From NCBI GenBank assembly GCA_900539605.1, contig UQCS01000001.1:62001-126000 (forward strand): a stretch of 64,000 bases of DNA, in the 5' to 3' direction. The translations under genes were made by a program, and so were the position numbers. Positions 16,025 through 24,765 of this stretch are shown piece by piece. The stretch is from an uncultured Azospirillum sp. GTDB lineage: Bacteria > Pseudomonadota > Alphaproteobacteria > RF32 > CAG-239. Below the pieces are notes generated by a model, which ran no database searches, was not told the DNA's origin, and saw only the letters and a list, made by a program, of their open reading frames with translations. The first letter of the stretch is position 1, and each line of letters opens with the position of its first letter.

Positions 16025-18448
16025 TTAGAAGGCGTAATTCAACCCCAAACCGACGGCGGTGGCATCATAGTCACTGCCGAAGGTATAGTTTGCCCAGCAG
16101 TAAGCTGAGAGGCGCTCGTTAAAACCGTAACGGCCGCCGATTTCAATCCGGCCTAATGTGCTGTCATCATAGGTACCAAGCTTGTTCAGACCCGTGATAC
16201 GGACCGTATCATCGCTGGTAAAAGTTTCGATAACGCTTGGTTTTACATAAACTTTAGCCATCTCAAATTGCTTTTCCAATTTTACGCCGAACTCAGCTTC
16301 AATATGTTTGATGTCTTCCCAGCTATACTTTTTGCCAACATTGTCTTTCGCATCGTCAAAGTTAATTTGCGTATAGTACAAACCAACACTCGGAGATAAG
16401 GTCAGGTCTTGGGACAAGGCAAATGTGTGTCCAAGTTCCACACCCGCGCCAAATTCAACGCCGTCTGTATCCAATTTTGCAATACCGTCGTCAGTCTTGG
16501 CATTTGCTTGCTGGATACCGCCATAAACAGTGGCAAACAACCAGTTCATATTTTTGTCATAGCGATAGTACAAACCGGCTAAATAGCTATCGATATCAAG
16601 CTCAGAACCGCCGGTCGAGCGCAGGTTCTTAATTTTGCCGTTCAGATCATATTCCCCCTTACGGTAAGAAGCAAAAACCCCCAATGTATTATGGTCATCG
16701 TTTTGAACATCAAATCCGGCCTCAACACCCCAGATATCGGCATCCATTTTAACCGGCTTATCTATTGTCGCGTTTTCTCCCTGAGCCAACACCCAGATAT
16801 TGCGAAGCTGTTTGCCGTCCCATTCGGCGGAATACATACCGCAGCCGGGGCAATATTCGCGGCCTGAAGAAACCTTATTGTTTACATTGCGGACAACGCT
16901 TCGGGTCTGTTCAATTGCGGCCTCATGCAAACCAACGCCAACAACAACTTCAGGAGCAACCGGACGGGCGACAGGTTTAGAGGGCTTGTCTTCGTCAGGT
17001 TTATCTTCACCGGGCTTGTTTTCACCGGGCTTGTCTTCACCGGGCTTGTCTTCACCGGAACCATAATCCGGATTAAGAGTGTCAGTCAAATTCAGATACC
17101 AGGTTGAACCTTTGTTTTCGCCTTTGGCATTGACTGCCCCCTCCCATAAATATGGAGAACCTATTACACGAGCAACACTGAACGAAGAAAGAGTGCCAAC
17201 CTCATCATCCGGAGCAAATAAGAACGGCACGATAGCATCATCCTTATTACTCAAAACATCTGGAGTAAGCGCGTTAACTATAACGCTATAGTTACCAACT
17301 ACATCTCCTCCAACATGAATTGCACCGGTATGAACAGTATTCGCGACTTGGTCAACTTTGACATCAACCTTCAGAATCGGAGACTTTTGAGAATTAGAAG
17401 CCACCAACATATTTTGTGTTTGGATGTCGGCATTTATACCAAGGTTAACAACGGAAGAATCCGAGATATTAAGATTCGTTACGTCATCTACCAAATTGTT
17501 AAATCTAACGACACCTTGACCATCTCCCATAATATGGATATTATAATTAGAGCCTGTTATCCCATCCTCAAAAGTAACAATACCTTTGTTGGTTGCAGAC
17601 AAGCTTAAATCAGCATCTTCTATATAAATAGCATTGCTGGTTTGATTATCTTCGGTTCCGACATAGTTGCCCGAAAACAGACTCTCTCCCTTATCAGCAG
17701 AAATCCTTAAATCTGTTTCGCTACAAATGGCTCCGCCGTAATAATCAGCATGATTACCGATAAAAGAACTATTGCTAAATTCTTTTACTGCAGCTTCTGA
17801 AGATATATATATCGCTCCTCCAAACACACCGCTGTTTTGTGAAAAAGTGCTGCCTTTTATTTCCATAGTTCCAACATTGGTTCCGATAGCTCCCCCCATA
17901 TCATTTTTATTATTTTCGAAAACGGAATTCTCTATCGTTTGTTTTATTCCTGCTGATGATCGGTCTTTAATAAAACCTACCGCACCACCATGCGAAAACA
18001 TCCCTGAATTATTTTCAAAACGGGAATTTTTTATGACAACATCCCCAAATGCCTGAATTGCGCCAGACGCCCCCATCACTTTATTATCTGCAAATGTTAC
18101 ATTTTCTATTTCTAAAGTGGATTTTGGAGAACTATAAAGAGCAGTATTGGTAAAACTTTTAAATGTTAAATTTTTAAGAGTTAATTTATGATCAAAGACT
18201 TTTACTGCAGTTTGTCCATGTCTTTTTTCTGCTTCAAAAACAGCATGATCGTTACTAAATATTTCAAAATCTTTATTTATTTTTACAATCTTATTCCACA
18301 TTATATCTGTAGCAACATCTACAGAAGCAGTTGTAGAATCCTCGGCATATTGTTCAAGTTCATCAATAGAATTGACCTTTTGCGCCACCGCAGGAAAGCT
18401 CAAAAAAGTTCCTGTTAATAATAAGCCTAGCAAGCTGGTTTTATTCAT
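16025..18448 (-). CDS. type V autotransporter, beta-helix passenger
   Basis: An 807-residue outer-membrane/surface protein. A Sec signal covers residues 1-22 (GLLLTGTFLSFPAVAQ). The passenger (about 30-455) is a right-handed beta-helix with Pmp-like repeats: ENVTFADNK, IKNSRFENNSG, IENSVFENNKNDMGGAIG, IKGSTFSQNSGVFGGAIY. Residues 463-490 are a tandem GEDKP/GENKP linker. A CPGCG pair near 532 precedes the C-terminal 12-strand barrel (about 545-807), which ends in the required aromatic residue (GLGLNYAF). The passenger ligand is unknown; adhesion is the usual role. A good promoter lies 60 bases upstream, with repeated GATC-centred elements. Confidence 0.92.
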   Translation of the reverse strand: MNKTSLLGLLLTGTFLSFPAVAQKVNSIDELEQYAEDSTTASVDVATDIMWNKIVKINKDFEIFSNDHAVFEAEKRHGQTAVKVFDHKLTLKNLTFKSFTNTALYSSPKSTLEIENVTFADNKVMGASGAIQAFGDVVIKNSRFENNSGMFSHGGAVGFIKDRSSAGIKQTIENSVFENNKNDMGGAIGTNVGTMEIKGSTFSQNSGVFGGAIYISSEAAVKEFSNSSFIGNHADYYGGAICSETDLRISADKGESLFSGNYVGTEDNQTSNAIYIEDADLSLSATNKGIVTFEDGITGSNYNIHIMGDGQGVVRFNNLVDDVTNLNISDSSVVNLGINADIQTQNMLVASNSQKSPILKVDVKVDQVANTVHTGAIHVGGDVVGNYSVIVNALTPDVLSNKDDAIVPFLFAPDDEVGTLSSFSVARVIGSPYLWEGAVNAKGENKGSTWYLNLTDTLNPDYGSGEDKPGEDKPGENKPGEDKPDEDKPSKPVARPVAPEVVVGVGLHEAAIEQTRSVVRNVNNKVSSGREYCPGCGMYSAEWDGKQLRNIWVLAQGENATIDKPVKMDADIWGVEAGFDVQNDDHNTLGVFASYRKGEYDLNGKIKNLRSTGGSELDIDSYLAGLYYRYDKNMNWLFATVYGGIQQANAKTDDGIAKLDTDGVEFGAGVELGHTFALSQDLTLSPSVGLYYTQINFDDAKDNVGKKYSWEDIKHIEAEFGVKLEKQFEMAKVYVKPSVIETFTSDDTVRITGLNKLGTYDDSTLGRIEIGGRYGFNERLSAYCWANYTFGSDYDATAVGLGLNYAF

Positions 18449-18480
18449 TATTCATAGTCCTCTTTTGTCGTTAACATAAA

Positions 18481-18742
18481 TGATCGTTTTTTTTGATACG
18501 GCGTTAATAATACATTAATTTGAGTTTAAAATCAATTGAAGTCTTTTGAAATCAACAATTTTATTTATTTTGAAAGAAATTATGCACTATCATTTATCTG
18601 TATCAAAAAAAGGATCGTTTTTTTGCTGCACTTTATTCTCTTTTGATATCTTATGATAACTTGTTGATAGCTTTATAAACATATTGCAACAAAGGATTTG
18701 TTACTGTAGTATTCAGGCATATCAAAAAAACGATCCTTTTTT
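18481..18742. repeat. three copies of an A7-GATC-T7 near-palindrome upstream of the autotransporter gene
   Basis: Copies related to TATCAAAAAAACGATC plus a T run lie at 18601-18624, 18720-18742 and (inverted, shorter) 18481-18499. The first two are reverse complements of each other. The last lies just downstream of the autotransporter -10 box. They could be binding sites for a regulator or nucleoid protein, or phase-variable Dam-type GATC sites; none of this is proven. The rest of the 18449-18814 gap is A/T-rich with no gene. Confidence 0.6.
18507..18535 (-). promoter_or_regulatory. autotransporter promoter
   Basis: On the - strand TTGATT (18535-18530), a 17-bp spacer and TATTAT (18512-18507) form a sigma-70-type promoter, giving a leader of about 55 bases. 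Confidence 0.65.
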
Positions 18743-18814
18743 AGCATGGCATCAATTTCCTGTTCTGCAAAACAGGCATCTCTAATTTTTCTGTTGCTAA
18801 AATGTCAATTTTAT

Positions 18815-19975
18815 CTAAGGCAGTTCGTTGGATTTTGCCGAGATTTTACTGTTTTCCGGAATTGGCGTTCCGATCCCTTTCTTGAGCTGACGGGCCTGCA
18901 CAAACCCCATCTCACCGTTATCAAGCATAATCCGGTACCATTTTTTATCCGGCGTAAATCCGGTCAGGCGCACGGTATGTCCCTGCTTCAGCGAAGCCAA
19001 AACATCAAATTGCGTCCCCGGTCCGTACATCACTTTGCCGTCCGCCGCCAGATGATAGAGCATTTTGTGGTCATAAACATCCACCGGAATATCAAAAACT
19101 TTTGACACTACAACATCATCAAAGGTTTCGCCGCCATCATTGAACTGCACTTTCTGAAAATAGGTAATTTCATTTTGTTTATTCATATAACGGCCCAAAC
19201 CACCTAAGGTCGAATTCAAAACCGGAGACAGCACTATGGTCAGCAACACCAGCGGTACCAACAGGTGTGCCAGTTTTAGCCGCAACGGCCGCCACCGCGG
19301 CAGCGCCGGCACAGACCGTCCCAGCCGCGCCATTAGTTTCTGTAGCAGCGGTCGTTGTTCGGGCAAAGCATAAACCAATGCCTGAAGCGCCGAACGTGCT
19401 GCTTGTGTTTCCTTGCCTTCCTGGTGATAAGCCAGCGCATTATGTACCAACAGCGACAGATTATCCGACCGATTGTTCCCGGTACGGCGAAAATTTTGCC
19501 CCAACGCCCGCAGGTTGGCCGCAAACGCCTTCAGCCCCCACCAACCGAACAACCAGTTTGATAACGAACATTTAATAATCTCGTTAAAAGCCTGTTTCTC
19601 GCTGCATATCAGTCTTTCTTCACGCCGAGAAAACTTCAAAAACTTGCCGGTGACATAGATAAGGTCAAAAACCCGCACATCCGGATTTTCTTCGCCCATG
19701 CGGTCTTTCAAAATACTCAGAGCATCCATTTGTGGAAAATCGTCGGCCGCATAGGCACAAGCCAGCAGATCATAAGTCAGCCGCCGTTCCTCGTCATGCA
19801 AAATATCGTAAGCGACCGAAATTTTCTGAAAATGTTCCATCGCCTCATCGCTTTTGTTATAATCGGGGTGCCATTGTTTGGCCTGATCACGGTAATTCAG
19901 TTTCAGCGTACGTTCATCCGCATCGGGAGAGACGTTCAGGACATGGTAATACTGCAAAGGGTCACGGTTATACAT
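18815..19975 (-). CDS. J-domain membrane protein with C-terminal SH3 domain
   Basis: A 386-residue protein ending the flagellar-type operon. Residues 3-65 form a J domain (LQYYHVLNVSPDADERTLKLNY, HPD at 36-38) that would recruit a DnaK partner. A helical region follows, then a membrane segment near 232-254 (LAHLLVPLVLLTIVLSPVL) and a bacterial SH3 domain near 310-366 (GHTVRLTGFTPDKKWYRIML, GEMGFVQARQL). The predicted topology puts the J domain in the cytoplasm and the SH3 domain in the periplasm. ATG 19975 with AGGAAG seven bases upstream overlaps the flhG stop, so it is translationally coupled; the longer 20017 start has no ribosome site. I know of no named family with this architecture. Confidence 0.82.
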   Translation of the reverse strand: MYNRDPLQYYHVLNVSPDADERTLKLNYRDQAKQWHPDYNKSDEAMEHFQKISVAYDILHDEERRLTYDLLACAYAADDFPQMDALSILKDRMGEENPDVRVFDLIYVTGKFLKFSRREERLICSEKQAFNEIIKCSLSNWLFGWWGLKAFAANLRALGQNFRRTGNNRSDNLSLLVHNALAYHQEGKETQAARSALQALVYALPEQRPLLQKLMARLGRSVPALPRWRPLRLKLAHLLVPLVLLTIVLSPVLNSTLGGLGRYMNKQNEITYFQKVQFNDGGETFDDVVVSKVFDIPVDVYDHKMLYHLAADGKVMYGPGTQFDVLASLKQGHTVRLTGFTPDKKWYRIMLDNGEMGFVQARQLKKGIGTPIPENSKISAKSNELP

Positions 19976-20774
19976 TTTTTTCTTCCTGCAAAATTCGGCG
20001 GGCAATTTCAACGACATCGGCTGCCGCTTCAGAAGTCGGGTAACGGCTCAGCAACGGCATCTGATTGCGAATGGCATCGCGAACCCGGGCATCGCGGCGG
20101 ACAATTCCCAACAGTGTGGGAGAAACTTTCAAAAACGTCTGGCATGCTTTGAGCAGAATATCATAAGTCTGCCGACCTTCACGCACTGTATCGGCCTGAT
20201 TGACAACAATCCCGATCCGGCATTTTGGATACTGCATCACCATCAGTTTAACAAAAGCGTAAGCATCGGTAAGAGCCGTCGGCTCATCGGTACAGACGAC
20301 CACGACCTGTCCGGACATCCCCGACAAAATGCGAATCGATTTTTCGACCCCGGCCCCCATATCCAAAATCACTTTGTCGTATGAACCCGCCAGCAAAGCC
20401 AGATCTTCGGCCAAAATTTGCAACCGCCCGACCGGCATGACGGCCAAACCCGCCGAACCGGAGCGGCCGGCAATAACGTCAAACCGGCATTTGTCACAAT
20501 AATGCACCACCTGATTAAGGGTTGTGGTCCCGGTCACCACGCTGCCCAAATCGTGAGGAACCATCAAACCGAGCTGAATATCGACATTTGCCATTCCCAA
20601 ATCGCCGTCAAACAGCAGCGTTTTTTGCTTCAGTCCGCTCAAGGCATGCGCTAGCGTGATCGAAAACCAGGTTTTGCCGACGCCGCCCTTTCCCGAAGCA
20701 ACTGCAATCATCCGGTTAAACGGGCGGGCGTTTAAACTTCTCGGCGCTGTGATCAATGTCTGTTCGTCATCCAC
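19968..20774 (-). CDS. flhG: FlhG/MinD-family ATPase
   Basis: A 268-residue ParA/MinD-type ATPase that in other bacteria sets flagellar number with FlhF. The deviant Walker A is ASGKGGVGKTW, with DGDLGMANVDIQLGL (switch I/Walker A') and VILDMGAGVEKS (switch II/Walker B), and TDEPTALTDAYAFVKLM characteristic of FlhG rather than MinD. An N-terminal DDEQTL stretch resembles the DQAxxLR-type activation helix poorly. It lies 12 bases after flhF and overlaps the J-domain gene. Confidence 0.9.
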   Translation of the reverse strand: MDDEQTLITAPRSLNARPFNRMIAVASGKGGVGKTWFSITLAHALSGLKQKTLLFDGDLGMANVDIQLGLMVPHDLGSVVTGTTTLNQVVHYCDKCRFDVIAGRSGSAGLAVMPVGRLQILAEDLALLAGSYDKVILDMGAGVEKSIRILSGMSGQVVVVCTDEPTALTDAYAFVKLMVMQYPKCRIGIVVNQADTVREGRQTYDILLKACQTFLKVSPTLLGIVRRDARVRDAIRNQMPLLSRYPTSEAAADVVEIARRILQEEKNV

Positions 20775-20786
20775 GGCGTTTTCCTT

Positions 20787-21734
20787 TCAGGCCAGCACCA
20801 GCCGCGCCAGCACGGCGTTATCGACAGCCGTAAGCCCGGTAGACAAGCTGCCGGAAACGCTTGCCCAGCCCAGATTGAAACTTTCTTCCGTTGCCGCCGA
20901 CAAAAAACCGCCGATCCGCCGGCACAAATCGAGCTTGGTCGGCAATAAATTCTTGGCACCCAGACGGGCATAAATCGCCGCTGCTTCACGAGCGTCGGGC
21001 GCATTATAACCGGCTTCCAGCGCCAAAACGGCTTCGCCGTCGGCAACATCAAGCAATTCCCGCAGCCGTTCCCGCTCCGCCGGCACAAAAGGATTGAAAC
21101 CGGGAGTATCGATCAAAACCAGATCATGTTCGGTCTGTGCAGCTTTGATTGCCGCAACCAGATGTTCGGTCTTGCGAACGAAACAGAATTCGGCTCCCAA
21201 AATACCGGCAAACGATTGCAGCTGACTGTTGGCGCCGGCACGCAAGCTGTCAGTACTGATCAGCACCGCCGATAAGCCGCGGAATTTCGCCAATGCCGCC
21301 GTTTTGACCAGCGCCGTGGTTTTGCCGCTGCCCTGAATACCGGTAAAAACCTTTACCGGACAACGGGTATCCAAAATATTATAATGACCAAACAAACGGT
21401 CAAAAACCGCCGTCAGGATTTTTATATCGTCATTTTCACCCGCCGAAGCCGCATATTGCCGGCAGCGGGCCAGCAAATCGGAACGTGCGGCAGCACTCAC
21501 TTCATGATAGTCAAGCCGTTCACGGATACGGTTGTCATTATAGCCGGCCGGATAAACCTGCATTCCGGCAGCATCGGAAAAATCAATTTCATCATCTTCT
21601 ACCGCGGCAACCAACTCACTGCGGCCGTCATCCAAACGCGAAGTCGAAACGATAACGGCTTCGGATCCCAGTTCCTGTTTGACCCGTCGCATCAGGCGTA
21701 TCATATCTTCGTCAACGAATTTCTTTATCCGCAT
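20787..21734 (-). CDS. flhF: FlhF SRP-type GTPase
   Basis: A 315-residue signal-recognition-particle family GTPase that places flagella at the cell pole. The N-terminus (MRIKKFVDEDMIRLMRRVKQELGSEAVIVST) matches FlhF, with a shortened basic region and N domain. G motifs are GIQGSGKTTA (P loop), STDSLRAGANSQL, DTPGFNP and TKLDLCRRIGG. It is shorter than most FlhF proteins (usually 370-450). Its start overlaps fliN by ten bases. Confidence 0.9.
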   Translation of the reverse strand: MRIKKFVDEDMIRLMRRVKQELGSEAVIVSTSRLDDGRSELVAAVEDDEIDFSDAAGMQVYPAGYNDNRIRERLDYHEVSAAARSDLLARCRQYAASAGENDDIKILTAVFDRLFGHYNILDTRCPVKVFTGIQGSGKTTALVKTAALAKFRGLSAVLISTDSLRAGANSQLQSFAGILGAEFCFVRKTEHLVAAIKAAQTEHDLVLIDTPGFNPFVPAERERLRELLDVADGEAVLALEAGYNAPDAREAAAIYARLGAKNLLPTKLDLCRRIGGFLSAATEESFNLGWASVSGSLSTGLTAVDNAVLARLVLA

Positions 21735-21988
21735 CGGTTTTCCTCTTTTGACAAAATCTGCGTTATCTCAATGCCCAGACGTCCGTCCTCAATCATCAGC
21801 GCGCCTTTAGCCACTACGCTGCCGTTGACGCAGATATCAATTTCGTCATCAATGTCGCGGTCAAGTTCAACCACTGCTCCTGTTTCCAACGCCAGCAGAC
21901 TGCCAACGGTCATTCGTGCATTGCCCAACACCGCCGAAACTTCCACCGGCACTTCGGAGATCCGGCTCAGTTTTTCGCATTCATTCAT
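21725..21988 (-). CDS. fliN: flagellar switch protein FliN
   Basis: An 87-residue SpoA-domain protein of the C ring: VPVEVSAVLGNARMTVGSLLALETGAVVELDR and the C-terminal DGRLGIEITQIL are diagnostic. It lacks the N-terminal extension of enterobacterial FliN and so consists of the SpoA domain alone. No fliM is present in the operon. It overlaps fliH (8 bases) and flhF (10 bases). Confidence 0.9.
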   Translation of the reverse strand: MNECEKLSRISEVPVEVSAVLGNARMTVGSLLALETGAVVELDRDIDDEIDICVNGSVVAKGALMIEDGRLGIEITQILSKEENRCG

Positions 21989-22502
21989 CTTCTTCTCCTG
22001 TCAGCATCGCCGTCAAACGACGGATTTTCTCCCGGCTGTCCGACACCGCCCCGCCGCCCTGCCATCTGATCCGGCAATCGCAACGCGGCAAAGAAGCATC
22101 ACGATGCAAAAAGATCTGACCGGCAAAACCGTTTTCGGAAGCAAGCTGCTCCACCAACGGCCGCACCTGATACACCGTATCGGGATGAAAATAAAAATCC
22201 AAGACTTTTTTATCTCCCAACGCCGGAAAATGCTCAACCACAAAACGGCTTACGATTTCCAAACTCTGTTTTTCCAACAATAACGGCGACAATTGCTGCA
22301 AAATCATGCGAATCAGCTTCAGGTTATTGTTCTTTTCCTCATCCAGCAGCAAGTCGAGCCGGGTTATAATATTTTCCGCAATCTGCCTCGCCTCCGTTTT
22401 TTCAGACCGCGATGGCCGGTTAACCGAAAGATCCAACACCGCAGCGTTTCCCCCCGCCACGACAAAATTGTCAAATTCAAACGGACGGCGACCGGTCATC
22501 AT
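21981..22502 (-). CDS. fliH: FliH-like flagellar export stator
   Basis: A 173-residue protein in the FliH position. The C-terminal part resembles FliH/HrpE: helical NNLKLIRMILQQLSPLLLEKQ, then VLDFYFHPDTVYQVRPLVEQL and the LPRCDCRIRWQGGGAV strand seen as DCRIEWADGGAERD in relatives. FliH normally regulates the export ATPase FliI, but no fliI is in this window, so it may instead tether FliN-type proteins. Overlaps fliF-fliG by four bases and fliN by eight. Confidence 0.8.
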   Translation of the reverse strand: MMTGRRPFEFDNFVVAGGNAAVLDLSVNRPSRSEKTEARQIAENIITRLDLLLDEEKNNNLKLIRMILQQLSPLLLEKQSLEIVSRFVVEHFPALGDKKVLDFYFHPDTVYQVRPLVEQLASENGFAGQIFLHRDASLPRCDCRIRWQGGGAVSDSREKIRRLTAMLTGEEDE

Positions 22503-23899
22503 ACCGTTTCCCCGCTGCGTTTACGAAGGACCAGCGCCTTTTCGGCAGCCAGACGATACGCCAGCGTTATAATTTCATCCTGAGCCATCTCCACGTCACA
22601 CAAACGCACCGGTCCCAGTGCTGCCATTTTTTCGCCGATCACCGCCGCGGCATCGGCAGACATATTGTCAAACAAATATTGCCGCAGTTCTTCCGAAGCG
22701 CCGCGCAGCGCCAACGCCAGCGTCTCGGCTTCCACCTCGTCGAACAGGCGGTGGATGTCGTTGGGCGTAACCGCGCGAAAATCTTCAAAGTTAAACAAGC
22801 AGGAACGCAATTTTTCCGCTGCCGCCGCATTTTCTTTTTCCAGCGCCGCCAACAGCTGTTTTTGTTTGCGGGGCGTCATGTTTTTAAGCACTTCACCGAG
22901 ATAAAAGCCGCCCCGACTCGGACTGCCGGCAAAATCCCGTTCCAGGGTCTGTTCAATTTCGGCGACAATTTCCGGCGCCACCATTGCAGAAGAAAGCAGA
23001 CACGATGAAATTTCGGCGGCAAAAGCCGGATCCAATCCGGCCATCACAGCCGCCGCCTTCGGCGTATCGAGACGAGAAATAACATAAGCGGCAGCCGCGG
23101 CACATTCGGCGGATAAATAGGCCGTCAAGGCTTTCACATCTGCATTTTGCAGTTTTTTCCAAACATCGGGAAAGGACTTTTGCGGCGTAATCTGAGCCGC
23201 CGGACGGAGAAGCTCCGGATGCCGGGTGCCGTTGCGGGAACGAAATACCAGTATCGCCAGCCCCAGGCAAAGCAGTGCCAACAAAACAATTTCCGCAACT
23301 TCGGTCAGCGAAAGGGCGCTGTCATTACCGACAAAACGAACGCTTTCAATCTGCAAAACATCCCCACGGCGGAGGTCAAAACCGATTACCGGTGCCACCA
23401 ACTCCGCCAAGCGTGAAAGTTCTACCCGGCTGCGCTGACGGTAGGCGTTTCCTTCCCGGATGTCGTCTACCAAAATCAGTGCCGACATTTTTTTCAGGCG
23501 GGCGCCGCTTTGAACAATCCGACGGCGGAATTTATTGATTTCGTATTCCGCTTCGCTGGCAAAATTCTGCGCGGCGGTATACGAACGTAGCACCTGGCCG
23601 TCGGGATCAAAAATCTCTTCATCGGTGGTTACGGTGCCAAAATCCAAATCAAGGCGCAACTCCACCCGTACTTTTCCCTTTCCGACCAACGGCTCCAGCA
23701 GGTTGATCGCCCGATTGGCCAAAAACATCTCTTCCGTACGGCGAATTTGCTGATGCGAAAGCGGCACTGCAGCGACCGGCACGTCGGTCCTTTTGAGGCC
23801 AAACAGAATCCAGACCAGCAACAACCCGACAGCGAAACTCACCGCCGCGGCGATAATTCCGTCCCGCCAAGCGGGACAATATGTTGCCGAATGTTTCAA
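22499..23899 (-). CDS. FliF-FliG fusion, ring and switch protein
   Basis: A 466-residue natural fusion. Residues 13-35 are the first FliF membrane helix. Residues 50-195 match the third ring-building motif only (ANRAINLLEPLVGKGKVRVELRLDLDF, AEYEINKFRRRIVQSG, VIGFDLRRGDVLQIESVRF). A second membrane helix follows at 199-220, then the FliG middle and C-terminal domains from about 240 (LDTPKAAAVMAGLDP, FEDFRAVTPNDIHRLFDEVE, GASEELRQYLFDNMS, LGPVRLCDVEMAQDEI). Missing are FliF RBM1 and RBM2 and the FliG N-terminal domain that normally docks on FliF. The FliM-binding EHPQ motif reads ECAA. TTG start 23899 follows AGGTGA. First gene of a six-gene operon. Confidence 0.9.
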   Translation of the reverse strand: MKHSATYCPAWRDGIIAAAVSFAVGLLLVWILFGLKRTDVPVAAVPLSHQQIRRTEEMFLANRAINLLEPLVGKGKVRVELRLDLDFGTVTTDEEIFDPDGQVLRSYTAAQNFASEAEYEINKFRRRIVQSGARLKKMSALILVDDIREGNAYRQRSRVELSRLAELVAPVIGFDLRRGDVLQIESVRFVGNDSALSLTEVAEIVLLALLCLGLAILVFRSRNGTRHPELLRPAAQITPQKSFPDVWKKLQNADVKALTAYLSAECAAAAAYVISRLDTPKAAAVMAGLDPAFAAEISSCLLSSAMVAPEIVAEIEQTLERDFAGSPSRGGFYLGEVLKNMTPRKQKQLLAALEKENAAAAEKLRSCLFNFEDFRAVTPNDIHRLFDEVEAETLALALRGASEELRQYLFDNMSADAAAVIGEKMAALGPVRLCDVEMAQDEIITLAYRLAAEKALVLRKRSGETV

Positions 23900-23972
23900 A
23901 ATTTCACCTGCTTTTTGATCTTTACTGTCATTTAAAATACCCGATTACCTGCTGATTACGAAAACAATTTTT

Positions 23973-24713
23973 TCAGATATTCACAATATTTGCCAGCGAA
24001 TTGTATAGTTCTGCCGCCGCAACATCATCGTTCAGACGATGGTTGGAAGCTTTGAGCAATTTCACTTCAACCTGTTCCGAGGCAATTGAGGCGGCAAAAT
24101 CAAGCGCCGACTGCCACGGTAGCGAGGCATCCCGCATTCCCTGAATCAGATGTACCGGACACAATACCGGCCAGCTTTGATCTTCGGGCAGACAATTTTC
24201 CATCGCGGTATCGATAAAACGCTTCGTAATCACATACGAAAAATCAGCGTTTCCGTAACTGAAACGTCCCTCATCTTGCAACTGCCGCTGCTGTTCGGGG
24301 GTAACCAGCGACGCAAAATGGCGGACAAAATTCGGGGCTGCCGCCAGCCCGATCACGCCTTTGACACGCTGCGGTCGTTCAATCGCCGCCAACAATGACA
24401 ACCAACCGCCCATCGAAGAACCGACACAGACGATATCGCCTTTAATCGTTTGGTCAATGACTTCGAGCATCTGATTTTTCCAAATTTCGAAATCGGCTTT
24501 TTCAAAGTTTTCGCGATCGGAACCGTGGCCGGCATAGTCAAACCGAAACAACCCCCAGCCCCGTTCCACACAAAAAGCTTTAACAGTCTCGGGCTTTTTT
24601 CCCCAACAATCGGAACAGAATCCGTGCAGATAGAGAACCGTCGGGCAATTAATTTTCGGCGGAATATATTCAAATTCTGTTGCAAACGAGGATTTAAACG
24701 TGTACTTTGACAT
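23973..24713 (-). CDS. alpha/beta hydrolase
   Basis: A 246-residue serine hydrolase fold. LYLHGFCSDC gives the oxyanion-hole region, VCVGSSMGGWLSLL the nucleophile elbow (GSSMG), LIQGMRDASLPW the acid strand and KASNHRLNDD the catalytic His. The closest resemblance is to carboxylesterase- or palmitoyl-thioesterase-like bacterial hydrolases of about 250 residues. The substrate is unknown. It is divergent from the glycosyltransferase gene with about 50 bases between starts. Confidence 0.85.
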   Translation of the reverse strand: MSKYTFKSSFATEFEYIPPKINCPTVLYLHGFCSDCWGKKPETVKAFCVERGWGLFRFDYAGHGSDRENFEKADFEIWKNQMLEVIDQTIKGDIVCVGSSMGGWLSLLAAIERPQRVKGVIGLAAAPNFVRHFASLVTPEQQRQLQDEGRFSYGNADFSYVITKRFIDTAMENCLPEDQSWPVLCPVHLIQGMRDASLPWQSALDFAASIASEQVEVKLLKASNHRLNDDVAAAELYNSLANIVNI

Positions 24714-24765
24714 GATTGAACAACCTAAATAAAAACTTGTAAACTTTGAGGATTATATTAATAAA

